DNA from: Thioclava sp. JE_KL1
GTDB taxonomy: Bacteria; Pseudomonadota; Alphaproteobacteria; Rhodobacterales; Rhodobacteraceae
Assembly (NCBI RefSeq): GCF_009296265.1
Contig: NZ_WBJS01000006.1
Span: 62,001-126,000, forward strand
Direction of reading: 5' to 3'
DNA length: 64,000 nucleotides
A program made the translations under genes and the position numbers. Of this stretch, positions 1-7,727 are shown in pieces. The notes under the pieces are model-generated. The model made no database searches, had not been told where the DNA came from, and worked only from the letters and a program-made list of their open reading frames with translations. Position 1 is the stretch's first letter; the number at the start of each line of letters is the position of its first letter.

Positions 1-667
1 CCAGCGTCGCGTTATAGCGCAGGGGCGAATTGTGCTCGGTGTGGCGGAAGGTCTTGCGCGCGCCGCCGATCGCAGCGCCTGCCAGCGTCTTCATCGGGCC
101 GGGCGAGATCGCGTTCACGCGGATGCCGTCGGGGCCCAGATCGGCCGCCAGATAGCGCACCGCCGATTCCAGCGCCGCTTTCGCCACGCCCATCACGTTG
201 TAATAGGGCGTCACGCGCTGCGATCCCATATAGGTCAGCGTGATCATCGAGCCGCCTTCGTTCATCAGTTCCGAGGCGCGCTTGGCCACGTCGATGAAGC
301 TGTAGCAGGAGATCGTGAGCGAGTTCTTGAAGTTTTCGCGGGTGGTGTTGATGAACCGGCCCGCAAGCTCGGACTTGTCGGAATAGGCGATGGCGTGAAC
401 GACGAAATCGATCGAGCCCCATTCCTCTTTCAGCTTGGCGAAGGCGGCGTCCATCGAGGCGTCGTCATTCACGTCCACATCCAGCAGGAAGCTGGAGCCC
501 ACGCTCTCGGCCAGCGGTTCGACCCGCTTGCCGAAGGCCTCGCCCTGATAGGAGAACGCAAGCTCCGCGCCTTGTTCGGCCAGTGCCTTCGCGATCCCCC
601 AAGCGATTGAGCGCTCGTTGGCGACCCCCATCACGAGGCCGCGCTTACCCTTCATCAGTTCCGCCAT
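1..667 (-). CDS. fabI: Enoyl-[acyl-carrier-protein] reductase FabI, truncated by the window edge
   Basis: NADH-dependent enoyl-ACP reductase that completes each fatty acid elongation cycle in the cytosol. The visible N-terminal 222 residues begin MAELMKGKRGLVMGVANERS, an SDR-type Rossmann start with the GVANERSIAWGIA signature of FabI. The catalytic Tyr-x6-Lys is visible in YYNVMGVAK, followed by RYLAADLGPDGIRVNAISPGP. The start at 667 is the first Met of the family N-terminus and has an AGGGA-like ribosome site upstream. The 3' end (about 45 residues) lies outside the window. It is the last gene of a fabA-fabB-fabI run on the minus strand, 42 bp from fabB, so it is probably cotranscribed. 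Confidence 0.95.
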   Translation of the reverse strand, partial: MAELMKGKRGLVMGVANERSIAWGIAKALAEQGAELAFSYQGEAFGKRVEPLAESVGSSFLLDVDVNDDASMDAAFAKLKEEWGSIDFVVHAIAYSDKSELAGRFINTTRENFKNSLTISCYSFIDVAKRASELMNEGGSMITLTYMGSQRVTPYYNVMGVAKAALESAVRYLAADLGPDGIRVNAISPGPMKTLAGAAIGGARKTFRHTEHNSPLRYNATL

Positions 668-709
668 TCCCGTCCCTGCCGCCGTTTCTGTCGCCGTTCG
701 TTCTTGCCG

Positions 710-1939
710 TTAGTCTTTATACTTGCTCATCACGAGCGACGCGTTGGTGCCGCCGAAGCCGAAGCTGTTCGACAGGACCGAGTCGAACTCGACATTGTCG
801 ATCCGCTCCATCGCGATCTCTTCCGGTTTGATCTCCGGGTCGAGCTCGGTGATGTTGGCCGAGGCCGTGATGAAATTGTTTTCCATCATCAGCAGCGAAT
901 AGATCGCCTCATGCACGCCGGTCGCGCCGAGCGAGTGCCCGGTGAGCGATTTGGTCGAGGAGATTTTCGGCACGTTTTCCTCGCCGAAGACGCGGCGCAC
1001 GGCCTGCACTTCGGTCACGTCGCCTGCGGGGGTCGAGGTGCCATGCGCGTTGATGTAGGAAATCTTGCGGCCTTCGGGCAGGGTGCCGACCGCGAGCTTC
1101 ATCGACCGCTCGCCGCCTTCGCCCGACGGCGCCACCATGTCGTGGCCGTCCGAGGTCGCGCCGTAGCCGGTGACTTCCGCGTAGATTTTCGCGCCGCGCG
1201 CCTTGGCGTGCTCGAGTTCCTCCAGCACGACGACACCGCCGCCGCCCGCGATGACGAACCCGTCGCGGGTCGCGTCGAAGGCGCGCGAGGCCAGCTCGGG
1301 CGTGTCGTTATATTTCGACGACATCGCGCCCATCGCGTCGAACAGACAGCTCAGCGTCCAGTCCAACTCCTCGCCGCCGCCGGCGAAGACGATGTCCTGC
1401 TTGCCCATCTGGATCAGCTCGCTGCCGTTGCCGATGCAATGCGCCGAGGTCGAGCAGGCCGAGGTGATCGAGTAGTTCACGCCCTTGATCTTGAACGGCG
1501 TGGCCAGACAGGCCGAGTTCGTCGAGCTCATGCAGCGGGTGACCATGAACGGCCCCATCCGCTTGGGCGAGCCCTTCTCCATGACGATGCGATGCGCCTC
1601 GAAGAAGTTCGAGGTGGACGGACCGCCCGAGCCCATGATCAGGCCGCTGCGCGGGTTCGAGATGTCGCTCTCTTCGAGACCGCTATCGGCCAGAGCCTGC
1701 TCCATCGCGATGAAGTTATAGGCCGCGCCCGGACCCATGAAGCGCAGGTTGCGCTTGTCGATATGGTCCTCGAGCGTGATCTTCGGCTGGCCTTTGACCT
1801 GGCTGCGGAAGCCGCGCTCGGCGTAATCCTCGGCGAATACGATGCCGGATTTGCCGGCCTTCAGGCTGGCGGTGACTTCTTCGGCATTGTTGCCGATGGG
1901 CGAGACGATGCCCAAACCGGTGATGACGACGCGGCGCAT
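710..1939 (-). CDS. fabB: 3-oxoacyl-ACP synthase I (FabB)
   Basis: Beta-ketoacyl-ACP synthase I, the condensing enzyme that elongates cis-3-decenoyl-ACP made by FabA and so commits carbon to unsaturated fatty acids. The 409-residue length fits the thiolase-fold family. Catalytic Cys162 sits in [10 protein letters not shown] (E. coli FabB uses Cys163), with the two histidines in [12 protein letters not shown] and [11 protein letters not shown] and the glycine-rich C-terminal [14 protein letters not shown] strong AGGAGG ribosome site precedes the ATG at 1939. The 31-bp gap to fabA and same strand indicate a fabAB operon, the usual arrangement for the anaerobic unsaturated fatty acid pathway. 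Confidence 0.96.
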   Translation of the reverse strand: MRRVVITGLGIVSPIGNNAEEVTASLKAGKSGIVFAEDYAERGFRSQVKGQPKITLEDHIDKRNLRFMGPGAAYNFIAMEQALADSGLEESDISNPRSGLIMGSGGPSTSNFFEAHRIVMEKGSPKRMGPFMVTRCMSSTNSACLATPFKIKGVNYSITSACSTSAHCIGNGSELIQMGKQDIVFAGGGEELDWTLSCLFDAMGAMSSKYNDTPELASRAFDATRDGFVIAGGGGVVVLEELEHAKARGAKIYAEVTGYGATSDGHDMVAPSGEGGERSMKLAVGTLPEGRKISYINAHGTSTPAGDVTEVQAVRRVFGEENVPKISSTKSLTGHSLGATGVHEAIYSLLMMENNFITASANITELDPEIKPEEIAMERIDNVEFDSVLSNSFGFGGTNASLVMSKYKD

Positions 1940-1970
1940 GCGGGCCTCCTGTCTTGTCTGTCTATGGGGG

Positions 1971-2480
1971 TCAGCTCTCGGAGAGTGCGACCTTCATGTC
2001 CTTGACCTCGTAGATCACGTCACCGTCGGCCTCGACGATCCCGTCGGCGACACCCATTGTCAGGCGACGCGTCTGAACGGCCTTGGTGAAATCGACCTTG
2101 TAGGTCAGCATTTTGCGATCCGGGCGGACCATGCCGGTGAGCTTAACCTCGCCCACGCCGAGCGCATAGCCGCGACCCTGCCAGCCACGCCAGCCCAGAT
2201 TGAAGCCGGTCAGCTGCCACAACCCGTCGAGGCCGAGGCAGCCCGGCATGATCGGATTGCCGGGGAAATGGCATTCGAAGAACCACAGGTCGGGGGTGAT
2301 GTCGAACTCGGCGACCACATGGCCCTTGCCGTGCTTGCCGCCATCGCCCGAGATGTCGGTGATGCGATCCATCATCAGCATCGGCGGCGCCGGAAGCTGC
2401 GCATTTCCGGGGCCAAACAGCTCCCCACGTGCGCATTTCAGAAGATCTTCTTTCCCGAAGCTCGTCGGAAACCCAGCCAT
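1971..2480 (-). CDS. fabA: 3-hydroxydecanoyl-ACP dehydratase/isomerase (FabA)
   Basis: Bifunctional dehydratase and trans-2/cis-3-decenoyl-ACP isomerase, which introduces the double bond in unsaturated fatty acid synthesis. The protein has 169 residues, like E. coli FabA (172). The hot-dog active site is visible: His71 in [12 protein letters not shown] and Asp85 in [19 protein letters not shown] ribosome site precedes the ATG at 2480. It is the promoter-proximal gene of fabA-fabB-fabI and is divergent from the irr-type gene at 2632. The 151-bp divergent spacer therefore holds both promoters. Confidence 0.96.
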   Translation of the reverse strand: MAGFPTSFGKEDLLKCARGELFGPGNAQLPAPPMLMMDRITDISGDGGKHGKGHVVAEFDITPDLWFFECHFPGNPIMPGCLGLDGLWQLTGFNLGWRGWQGRGYALGVGEVKLTGMVRPDRKMLTYKVDFTKAVQTRRLTMGVADGIVEADGDVIYEVKDMKVALSES

Positions 2481-2631
2481 CGGCGCTCCTTCCCAGTTTT
2501 GGCGTGCTTTTGCATCCCTCTATCACCGCGCGGCCGCGTGGCGCAAGGGCGACGGTGACAGGCCGCGCCTCTGCGCGGTTGCATTGAAACCTGAGTGGAA
2601 AAGTCTCATATAGGTACCGAGGAGACATGAC

Positions 2632-3057
2632 ATGGCTGTGACGAATTCGACCGAACAGCGCCGCGGGCAGGACTGGCTGAGCCGTGGCGGGCTGCGCCCC
2701 ACCCGTCAGCGACTGGCGCTGGCCACATTGCTCGTGGGCGATGGGGAAAATCGTCATGTCACGGCCGAAAGCCTTTACGCGGCCGCCTGCGATGCGGGCG
2801 AGAAGGTCTCGCTCGCCACCGTCTACAACACGCTCAAGGCGTTCTGCGACGCGGGGCTGATGCATGAGATAACGGTGGATGGCGCGCGCAGCTATTTCGA
2901 CACGCGCATGGACGATCACCCGCACTTCTTCTGGGAAGACGACAACCGCTTGTCGGATGCCCCGGCCGAGGAGTTGAAGCTCGCCTCAATCCCGCAGGCG
3001 CCCGAAGGCGCCGAGATCACCCGCGTCGACGTGGTGATCCGTGTCCGCAAGGCGTAA
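2632..3057 (+). CDS. irr: Fur-family transcriptional regulator, Irr type
   Basis: Winged-helix Fur-superfamily regulator of the Irr (iron response) branch, which in alphaproteobacteria controls iron and haem genes. The 141-residue protein has the Fur HTH around residues 20-85 (GLRPTRQRLALA, then SLATVYNTLKAFCDAGLM) and a C-terminal half with the His-rich DDHPHFFWED segment typical of Irr (HxH). The C-terminal EITRVDVVIRVRKA also matches alphaproteobacterial Irr as I know it. The ATG at 2632 follows a GAGGAG site. The gene is divergent from fabA, an arrangement common in Rhodobacterales. The assignment as Irr rather than Fur, Mur or PerR rests on the HxH segment and this context. Confidence 0.85.
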   Translation: MAVTNSTEQRRGQDWLSRGGLRPTRQRLALATLLVGDGENRHVTAESLYAAACDAGEKVSLATVYNTLKAFCDAGLMHEITVDGARSYFDTRMDDHPHFFWEDDNRLSDAPAEELKLASIPQAPEGAEITRVDVVIRVRKA

Positions 3058-3067
3058 GCTGCCCTTC

Positions 3068-3125
3068 TTCCAATTGCCCTAAATATCCCGGGGTGAATGG
3101 CCGCAGGCCAGAGGGGCAGAGCCCC
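3068..3125 (-). repeat. Dispersed intergenic repeat, copy 1 (GGGGC-CTGCCCC / CCCCGGGATATTT type)
   Basis: Read on the minus strand, this spacer carries a GGGGCtCTGCCCC hairpin, a second small hairpin (GGCCTGCGGCC), then CCCCGGGATATTT followed by GGCAATTGGAAGAAG. The same succession in the same order is found on the plus strand at 52949-53005. A partial third hairpin unit (GGGGCTCTGCCCC) is at 3161-3173. From memory, blocks of this type are scattered through Rhodobacteraceae genomes. Confidence 0.7.
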
Positions 3126-3132
3126 TTTTTTT
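3112..3132 (+). terminator. Rho-independent terminator after irr
   Basis: GGGGC-aga-GCCCC hairpin (extendable by an A-T pair) directly followed by seven T residues, 55 bp after the irr stop. It is part of the repeat module on this spacer. The second GGGGCTCTGCCCC hairpin at about 3161-3173 would serve the convergent minus-strand transporter gene. Confidence 0.8.
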
Positions 3133-3178
3133 CCTTGTTTTGTCGCCCTCCGGCGACGGGGGGCAGAGCCCCTAAACC

Positions 3179-4126
3179 TCACGGCAGGATCGCGAGCCAG
3201 CCCCAGATCGTCAGAATCGACAGCGCCGTCGCGATCAGCACGGCCGAGGCCGCGACTCTGCGCGCTACCCCGTAGATATTCGCGAAGAGATAGGCGTTGA
3301 CCCCCGGCGCCATCGCCGCCGTCAGCGTGGCGGAACGCAGCGCGGACGTGTCCACCTTGAAGGCGAAATGCGCGAGCCCATAGGTGATCGCCGGATGTAG
3401 CATCAGCGACAGGCCCGTGACCATCGCGATCGCTTTCGCGTCGCCTTCAGGGCGATAGCGATAGAGCACGCCACCCAGCCCGAACAGGGCCGCAGGCAGC
3501 GCTGCGCGCGCCATCATGTTCATCGCTTCCATCAGCGGATGGGGCAGGGGCTGGCCCGTCAGCGTGGTGAGGATCTTGATCGCGAAGCCCGTCAGGATGC
3601 CGATCACCAGCGGGGTCCGCAGCACGCCGATCAGCGCGTTGAGCCCGACGCGCCCGAGCGACGTGCCGGTGCCCGACGAGCGCACCATCTCCATCGCGAG
3701 GATGCCGATCGTGTAGAGGAAGGGCGAATGCACCGAGATGATCGCGAAGTTGCCCGACAGCGCATCGGTGCCATAGGCGCGCTCGGTGATCGGGACGCCC
3801 AGCAGCAGCGAATTCGAGAACAGGCAGGCGAAGCCGATGGCGACGCTCTCAGGGCCATTGCGCCCCATCGCGCGCGCACCGGTGATCCCGATCGCGAAAG
3901 AGATCAGCGCGCCCGCGTAGAAGGACGCCATCATCGCCCAGTTATAGCTCTGCGTCAGGTCCAGATTGGCGATCGAGCGCGCCAGCAGCACCGGCACCGC
4001 GAAGTTCTGCGCGAACCGCATCAACCCGTCGATCGCGCCTTCGGAGAACAACCCGCGCCAAGCCACGACGTAGCCGAAGCCGATCACCAGAAAGACCGGC
4101 AGTATGACGTCGATCAGAACGCTCAT
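3179..4126 (-). CDS. AEC-family (auxin efflux carrier-like) transporter
   Basis: Inner-membrane carrier of the AEC family, which in bacteria exports or exchanges small organic acids such as malate and malonate. The 315-residue hydrophobic protein has about ten predicted membrane segments. It starts MSVLIDVILPVFLVIGFGYV, typical of AEC proteins, and has the NFAVPVLLARSIANLDL stretch and a C-terminal AMAPGVNAYLFANIYG segment where the family is most conserved. Its ATG overlaps the stop of the upstream hydrolase gene by one base, so it is translationally coupled in the TatD-MBL-AEC operon. The substrate cannot be read from the sequence. Confidence 0.85.
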   Translation of the reverse strand: MSVLIDVILPVFLVIGFGYVVAWRGLFSEGAIDGLMRFAQNFAVPVLLARSIANLDLTQSYNWAMMASFYAGALISFAIGITGARAMGRNGPESVAIGFACLFSNSLLLGVPITERAYGTDALSGNFAIISVHSPFLYTIGILAMEMVRSSGTGTSLGRVGLNALIGVLRTPLVIGILTGFAIKILTTLTGQPLPHPLMEAMNMMARAALPAALFGLGGVLYRYRPEGDAKAIAMVTGLSLMLHPAITYGLAHFAFKVDTSALRSATLTAAMAPGVNAYLFANIYGVARRVAASAVLIATALSILTIWGWLAILP

Positions 4127-4929
4127 CAGAGACCGAAATCCAGAACCATCCCGTCATGGGCAGGGCGAATGTGATCCGGCGTTTCCTCGGCGACCGTGTC
4201 GTGGTCGAGGTCGATATGCATGTTGGTGAGCACCGCGCTTGCGGGCTGCGCACGCTCGATCCATTCCAGCGCGCGGGCCAGATGCGCGTGGGTGGGGTGC
4301 GGCGTGCGGCGCAGCGCGTCGAGCACCCAGCAATCGAGGCCTTCGAGATAGGCCCATGCCTCTTCGGGAATGTCCGAGACGTCCGGCAGATAGGCCAGCC
4401 CGCCGATCCGGAAGCCGAGCGCGTCGATATTGCCATGCTCGACGCGGAAGGGCTGAAACTCGATCGAGCCGCCCGCGCCAGTGATCTGGAAGGGCCGCTC
4501 GCGATGGATCGATTTCAGCTCGCAGATCGGTTTGTAATTGCTGTCCGAGGGCTGGACGAAGGCATAGGCGAAACGGTCCAGAAGCGCGGCCTCGGTATCG
4601 GCATCGGCCCAGACGGGCAGGCGGGTGCGCATGTTGAAGACGATCTGGCGCAAATCGTCGAGCCCGTGGACGTGATCGGCATGGCTATGGGTGTAGACCA
4701 CCGCATCCAGCTCGCCCACGCCTGCGGTCAGCAGCTGCTGGCGCATGTCGGGCGTGGTGTCGATCAGCACCCGCGTGGTGCCCGACTGGGCGACCCGCTC
4801 GACCAGCATCGAACAGCGCAGCCGGTGGTTCTTCGGATTCGCCGGGTCGCAGTCGCCCCAATTGTTGCCGATGCGCGGCACGCCCCCCGAGGAGCCGCAG
4901 CCGAGGATCGTGAAGCGCATCCGACTCAT
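4126..4929 (-). CDS. MBL-fold metallo-hydrolase (PhnP-like)
   Basis: Metallo-beta-lactamase-fold phosphodiesterase of the PhnP/RNase Z-like group. The 267-residue protein starts with FTILGCGSSGGVPRIGNNWG, a hallmark of the PhnP branch. It carries the metal site HSHADHVHGLDD around residue 80 and later metal-binding histidines in FRVEHGNI and HIDLDHDTV. Its start overlaps the tatD-like stop by four bases (ATGA). PhnP acts on cyclic ribosyl phosphates in phosphonate metabolism, but no phosphonate genes are nearby. The physiological substrate is therefore unknown. The TatD-MBL pairing recurs in alphaproteobacteria in my recollection. Confidence 0.88.
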   Translation of the reverse strand: MSRMRFTILGCGSSGGVPRIGNNWGDCDPANPKNHRLRCSMLVERVAQSGTTRVLIDTTPDMRQQLLTAGVGELDAVVYTHSHADHVHGLDDLRQIVFNMRTRLPVWADADTEAALLDRFAYAFVQPSDSNYKPICELKSIHRERPFQITGAGGSIEFQPFRVEHGNIDALGFRIGGLAYLPDVSDIPEEAWAYLEGLDCWVLDALRRTPHPTHAHLARALEWIERAQPASAVLTNMHIDLDHDTVAEETPDHIRPAHDGMVLDFGL

Positions 4930-5744
4930 GCAGCGATGCTCCCGCGCTCGCCATGCTCGGCGGCTTTCCAGAACAGGCGGTCGAAATTGGCCTGCGTCGC
5001 TGCGGCGAATTCCTCGAGCGGCAGGCCGAAGACTTCGGCGCCGACCTTGGCGGTGTGCGCCGTGTAGGCGGGCTCGTTACGCTTGCCGCGATAGGGCGGC
5101 GGCGCGAGATAGGGGCTGTCGGTTTCGACGAGGATCCGGTCGAGCGGCGCAGCGGCGAAGATGTCGCGCACTTCCTGGCTTTTCGGGAAGGTCGCGATGC
5201 CCGACATCGACAGATAGAAGCCCAGATCGACCGAGACCTGCGCGAGGCGCGGCCCCGACGAATAGCAATGCATGACGCAAGAATAGGGCTTGGCCTTCAT
5301 ACCCTCGGTCAGGATCGCTTCCATGTCCTCATCGGCGTCGCGCGAATGGATGATCAGCGGCAGGCCGGTTTCCTGCGCGGCCTCGATATGCAGGCGCAAC
5401 GAGGTTTTCTGCACCTCGGCGCTCTCGGCGGTGTAGTGATAGTCGAGCCCGGTCTCGCCGATGCCGACGAATTTCGGGTGTTTGGCCAGTGCTACCAGCT
5501 CGTCCACAGTGGCCATCGGTTCTTCGGCGACGCTCATCGGGTGGGTGCCCGCGGCGTAGAAGACGCCGCGATGCGCCTCGGCGATGGCACGCACGGAGGG
5601 CTCGTTCTTCAGCTTGGTGCAGATCGTCACCATCCGCGTCACTCCGGCGGCGTTCGCGCGTGCGATGATATCATCGCGCTCACCGTCGAAATCGGGGAAA
5701 TCGAGATGGCAATGGCTGTCTGTGATCTCGGGCGGGAGGGTCAA
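4926..5744 (-). CDS. TatD-family hydrolase (metal-dependent DNase)
   Basis: TIM-barrel metal-dependent nuclease/hydrolase of the TatD family. The 272-residue protein shows the family metal ligands in order: DSHCHLDFPDFD near the N-terminus, the GIGETGLDYHY signature (about residue 97), PLIIHSRDADEDM, VMHCYSSG, and the C-terminal ILVETDSPYLAPPPYRGKRNEP. It lies 22 bp after holB on the same strand and overlaps the MBL hydrolase gene downstream. A tmk-holB-tatD order is common in proteobacteria, since TatD-type proteins often follow the clamp-loader subunit gene. Confidence 0.93.
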   Translation of the reverse strand: MTLPPEITDSHCHLDFPDFDGERDDIIARANAAGVTRMVTICTKLKNEPSVRAIAEAHRGVFYAAGTHPMSVAEEPMATVDELVALAKHPKFVGIGETGLDYHYTAESAEVQKTSLRLHIEAAQETGLPLIIHSRDADEDMEAILTEGMKAKPYSCVMHCYSSGPRLAQVSVDLGFYLSMSGIATFPKSQEVRDIFAAAPLDRILVETDSPYLAPPPYRGKRNEPAYTAHTAKVGAEVFGLPLEEFAAATQANFDRLFWKAAEHGERGSIAA

Positions 5745-5766
5745 AATCGGCTCCTTTCGCGCCGCA

Positions 5767-6891
5767 TCAGGAGGCGGCGGCTGTGATCTCCAAGACGATA
5801 TCCATCACGAGCGCGGCAGGGTCAAGGTTGACCGCCCGGCCGTGGGCTGCCCGCGCGCCCATGCTCTGATGGAGAGCAGCCCATTTCATCGCTGCCTGAT
5901 CGTCAGGCGACAATCGTGCGAGAAGCTGTGCCTCGCCGGGCGCGGCTTCGGGATGCGCCGGGCCCATCACGCCCGCGCGCGCGGCGCGCGAAAGGAAGAG
6001 GTCGATCAGGTTCAGGACGAGGATGAAGCGGTTCTCGTTCGCCTTGCCGACACAGCTTTCGGCCAGCGCCAGCGCGCCCAGACGGTCGAGCCGGGGCAGG
6101 GTGCCCATCAGATCGACGAGCTTGGCATAGGTCGTCATGCCGTCCTGATTGATCAGGCGGATCGCGGCGCCGACGGAGCCGCCCGACAGCGCGGCCAGTG
6201 CGTGGTGGTCGAGATCCGGCGGCTCGCCTTCCTCTTCGGCGGCGGCAATGGCGGCTTCCATCTGATCGGGCGTGAGCGTACCCAGCCGCAATTCGCGACA
6301 CCGCGAGCGGATCGTCGGCAAGAGCCGCGCGGGCTGATGCGCGATCAGCAGGAAGGTCACGCGCGGCGGCGGCTCTTCGAGCAGTTTCAGCACCGCGTTG
6401 GCCGCTTGGGTATTCATCTCGTCGGCGGCATCGATGATCACAACGCGCCGCCCGCCCTCGGCAGCAGACAGATGCAGGAAGGAGCGCAGCTTGCGCACCT
6501 CGTCGACGCGAATGTCCTGCGACAGCGCGGATTCGGTGGCGTTCGCGCCGCGCTTGAGCACGAAAATGCCCGGCTCCGATCCGGCATGGATACGGCTGAG
6601 CGCCGGGTGGTTCGGATCGGGATCGAGGCTAGTGGGCTGTTCCGGTTCACCGAAGAGGCCGGGCCCGTCGTCCTCCGGCTGGGTCATCAGGAAGCGGGTG
6701 ATCCGCCAAGCGAGCGTCGCCTTGCCCACACCGCGCGGCCCGGTCAGCAGCCAGCCGTGATGCAGCCGTCCCATGTTGAACGCGTCGAGGAAGTCCTCCT
6801 CGGCCCGCGTCTGACCGACGAGACGCAGCGTGTCGCGCGGGTGTCGCGCACCGGGCGCAAGGGTCGGATCAGGAAGGTCGGCGAGGCTCAT
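5767..6891 (-). CDS. holB: DNA polymerase III subunit delta' (HolB)
   Basis: Clamp-loader subunit of the replicative polymerase holoenzyme. The 374-residue AAA+-like protein has GPRGVGKATLAWRITRFL (P-loop, about residue 52), the VVIIDAADEMNTQAANALK-type Walker B/sensor region, then LLEEPPPRVTFLLIAHQ and SRCRELRLGTL. This is the standard delta'/gamma order. In E. coli the delta' P-loop is degenerate, whereas here a near-consensus GxxGVGK is retained, as in many alphaproteobacteria. The gene sits between tmk and tatD. The 215-bp spacer to tmk contains a structured repeat. Confidence 0.93.
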   Translation of the reverse strand: MSLADLPDPTLAPGARHPRDTLRLVGQTRAEEDFLDAFNMGRLHHGWLLTGPRGVGKATLAWRITRFLMTQPEDDGPGLFGEPEQPTSLDPDPNHPALSRIHAGSEPGIFVLKRGANATESALSQDIRVDEVRKLRSFLHLSAAEGGRRVVIIDAADEMNTQAANAVLKLLEEPPPRVTFLLIAHQPARLLPTIRSRCRELRLGTLTPDQMEAAIAAAEEEGEPPDLDHHALAALSGGSVGAAIRLINQDGMTTYAKLVDLMGTLPRLDRLGALALAESCVGKANENRFILVLNLIDLFLSRAARAGVMGPAHPEAAPGEAQLLARLSPDDQAAMKWAALHQSMGARAAHGRAVNLDPAALVMDIVLEITAAAS

Positions 6892-6944
6892 GGCGGCACT
6901 CTAGTTGCGCGCGCGGGCGGTTTCCAGCGGGGTTTTTGCGTAAG

Positions 6945-7093
6945 GCGGTTGGCGCGGGGCGACCAGCCCCGGGCCGCGCCCGACCCTCCCACCGGGAGGG
7001 CGCATTGGCAATGGCATCGCGGGCACGCGGGTTTTCCCGGGCTTTCGAGATAAAACGCCAAGCCACCAACGTAGCGAAGCGCCCACCCGAGGG
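6945..7093 (-). repeat. Structured dispersed repeat, copy 1 (about 145 bp)
   Basis: Read on the minus strand this block begins CCTCGGGTGGGCGCTTCGCT. It passes through AATGCGCCCTCCCGG, a CCCTCCC/GGGAGGG hairpin and a CGGGGC-tggtc-GCCCCG hairpin, and ends near CGCGCCAACC. The plus strand at 61856-62000 carries the same block with the two hairpin regions almost unchanged. The copies are inverted relative to each other and 55 kb apart. Each lies between genes with its CCTCGGG end toward a gene's 3' end. No transposase or terminal target duplication is visible. Confidence 0.8.
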
Positions 7094-7106
7094 TCTTGCG
7101 CTGCCC

Positions 7107-7721
7107 TTAGCTCTGCAGTTCCGCCTGCACGGCGCTCAGCACATCGGCGGCAATCGTATCGGCTTCGCGCGTGCCGTCGATTACCCGGAAGCGGGGTGCG
7201 AATTCCTCGGCTAAGGACAGGAACCCCGCGCGCATCTTTTCCTGCAGCCCGACGCCGAAATCCTCGAACCGCTCCTCGGTGCCCTGCCGCCCCTTGGCGC
7301 GCGACAGCCCCACAGCCGGGTCGATGTCGATCAGCACGGTCAGGTCCGGTTCGCGCCCGATCATCAGGGCGTGGAGCTGATCGACCACCGCGCGCAGATC
7401 GCCGCGCGAGAGGCCCTGATACATCCGGGTCGAATCCGCGAAACGGTCGCAGATCACCACCTTGCCAGCCGCAAGAGCCGGTTCGATCACGCGCTCCAGA
7501 TGGTCGCGGCGCGCGGCGGTGAACAGAAGGATCTCGGTCTCTGCGGACCAGCGGTCCGGATCGCCCTCAAGCACCAGACGACGGATTTCCTCGGCCCCCG
7601 GGGAGCCGCCGGGTTCGCGCGTTAGAATGACCTCGCGCCCCGCTTCCCGCAGGGTTTCGGCCAGCATCCGCGCCTGTGTGGATTTACCCGATCCGTCGAT
7701 CCCCTCGAAGCTGATGAACAT
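7107..7721 (-). CDS. tmk: dTMP kinase (thymidylate kinase)
   Basis: Phosphorylates dTMP to dTDP for DNA precursor supply. The 204-residue protein begins MFISFEGIDGSGKSTQARML, the family P-loop, followed by the DRX motif region in VILTREPGGSPGAEEIR. It then has the CDRFADSTRMYQG segment and the LID residues SRAKGRQGTEERFE. The gene is six bp after the D-Ala-D-Ala carboxypeptidase gene on the same strand and is followed, after a repeat-bearing spacer, by holB. The dacC-tmk-holB order is typical of Rhodobacterales. Confidence 0.96.
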   Translation of the reverse strand: MFISFEGIDGSGKSTQARMLAETLREAGREVILTREPGGSPGAEEIRRLVLEGDPDRWSAETEILLFTAARRDHLERVIEPALAAGKVVICDRFADSTRMYQGLSRGDLRAVVDQLHALMIGREPDLTVLIDIDPAVGLSRAKGRQGTEERFEDFGVGLQEKMRAGFLSLAEEFAPRFRVIDGTREADTIAADVLSAVQAELQS

Positions 7722-7727
7722 GCGCGC

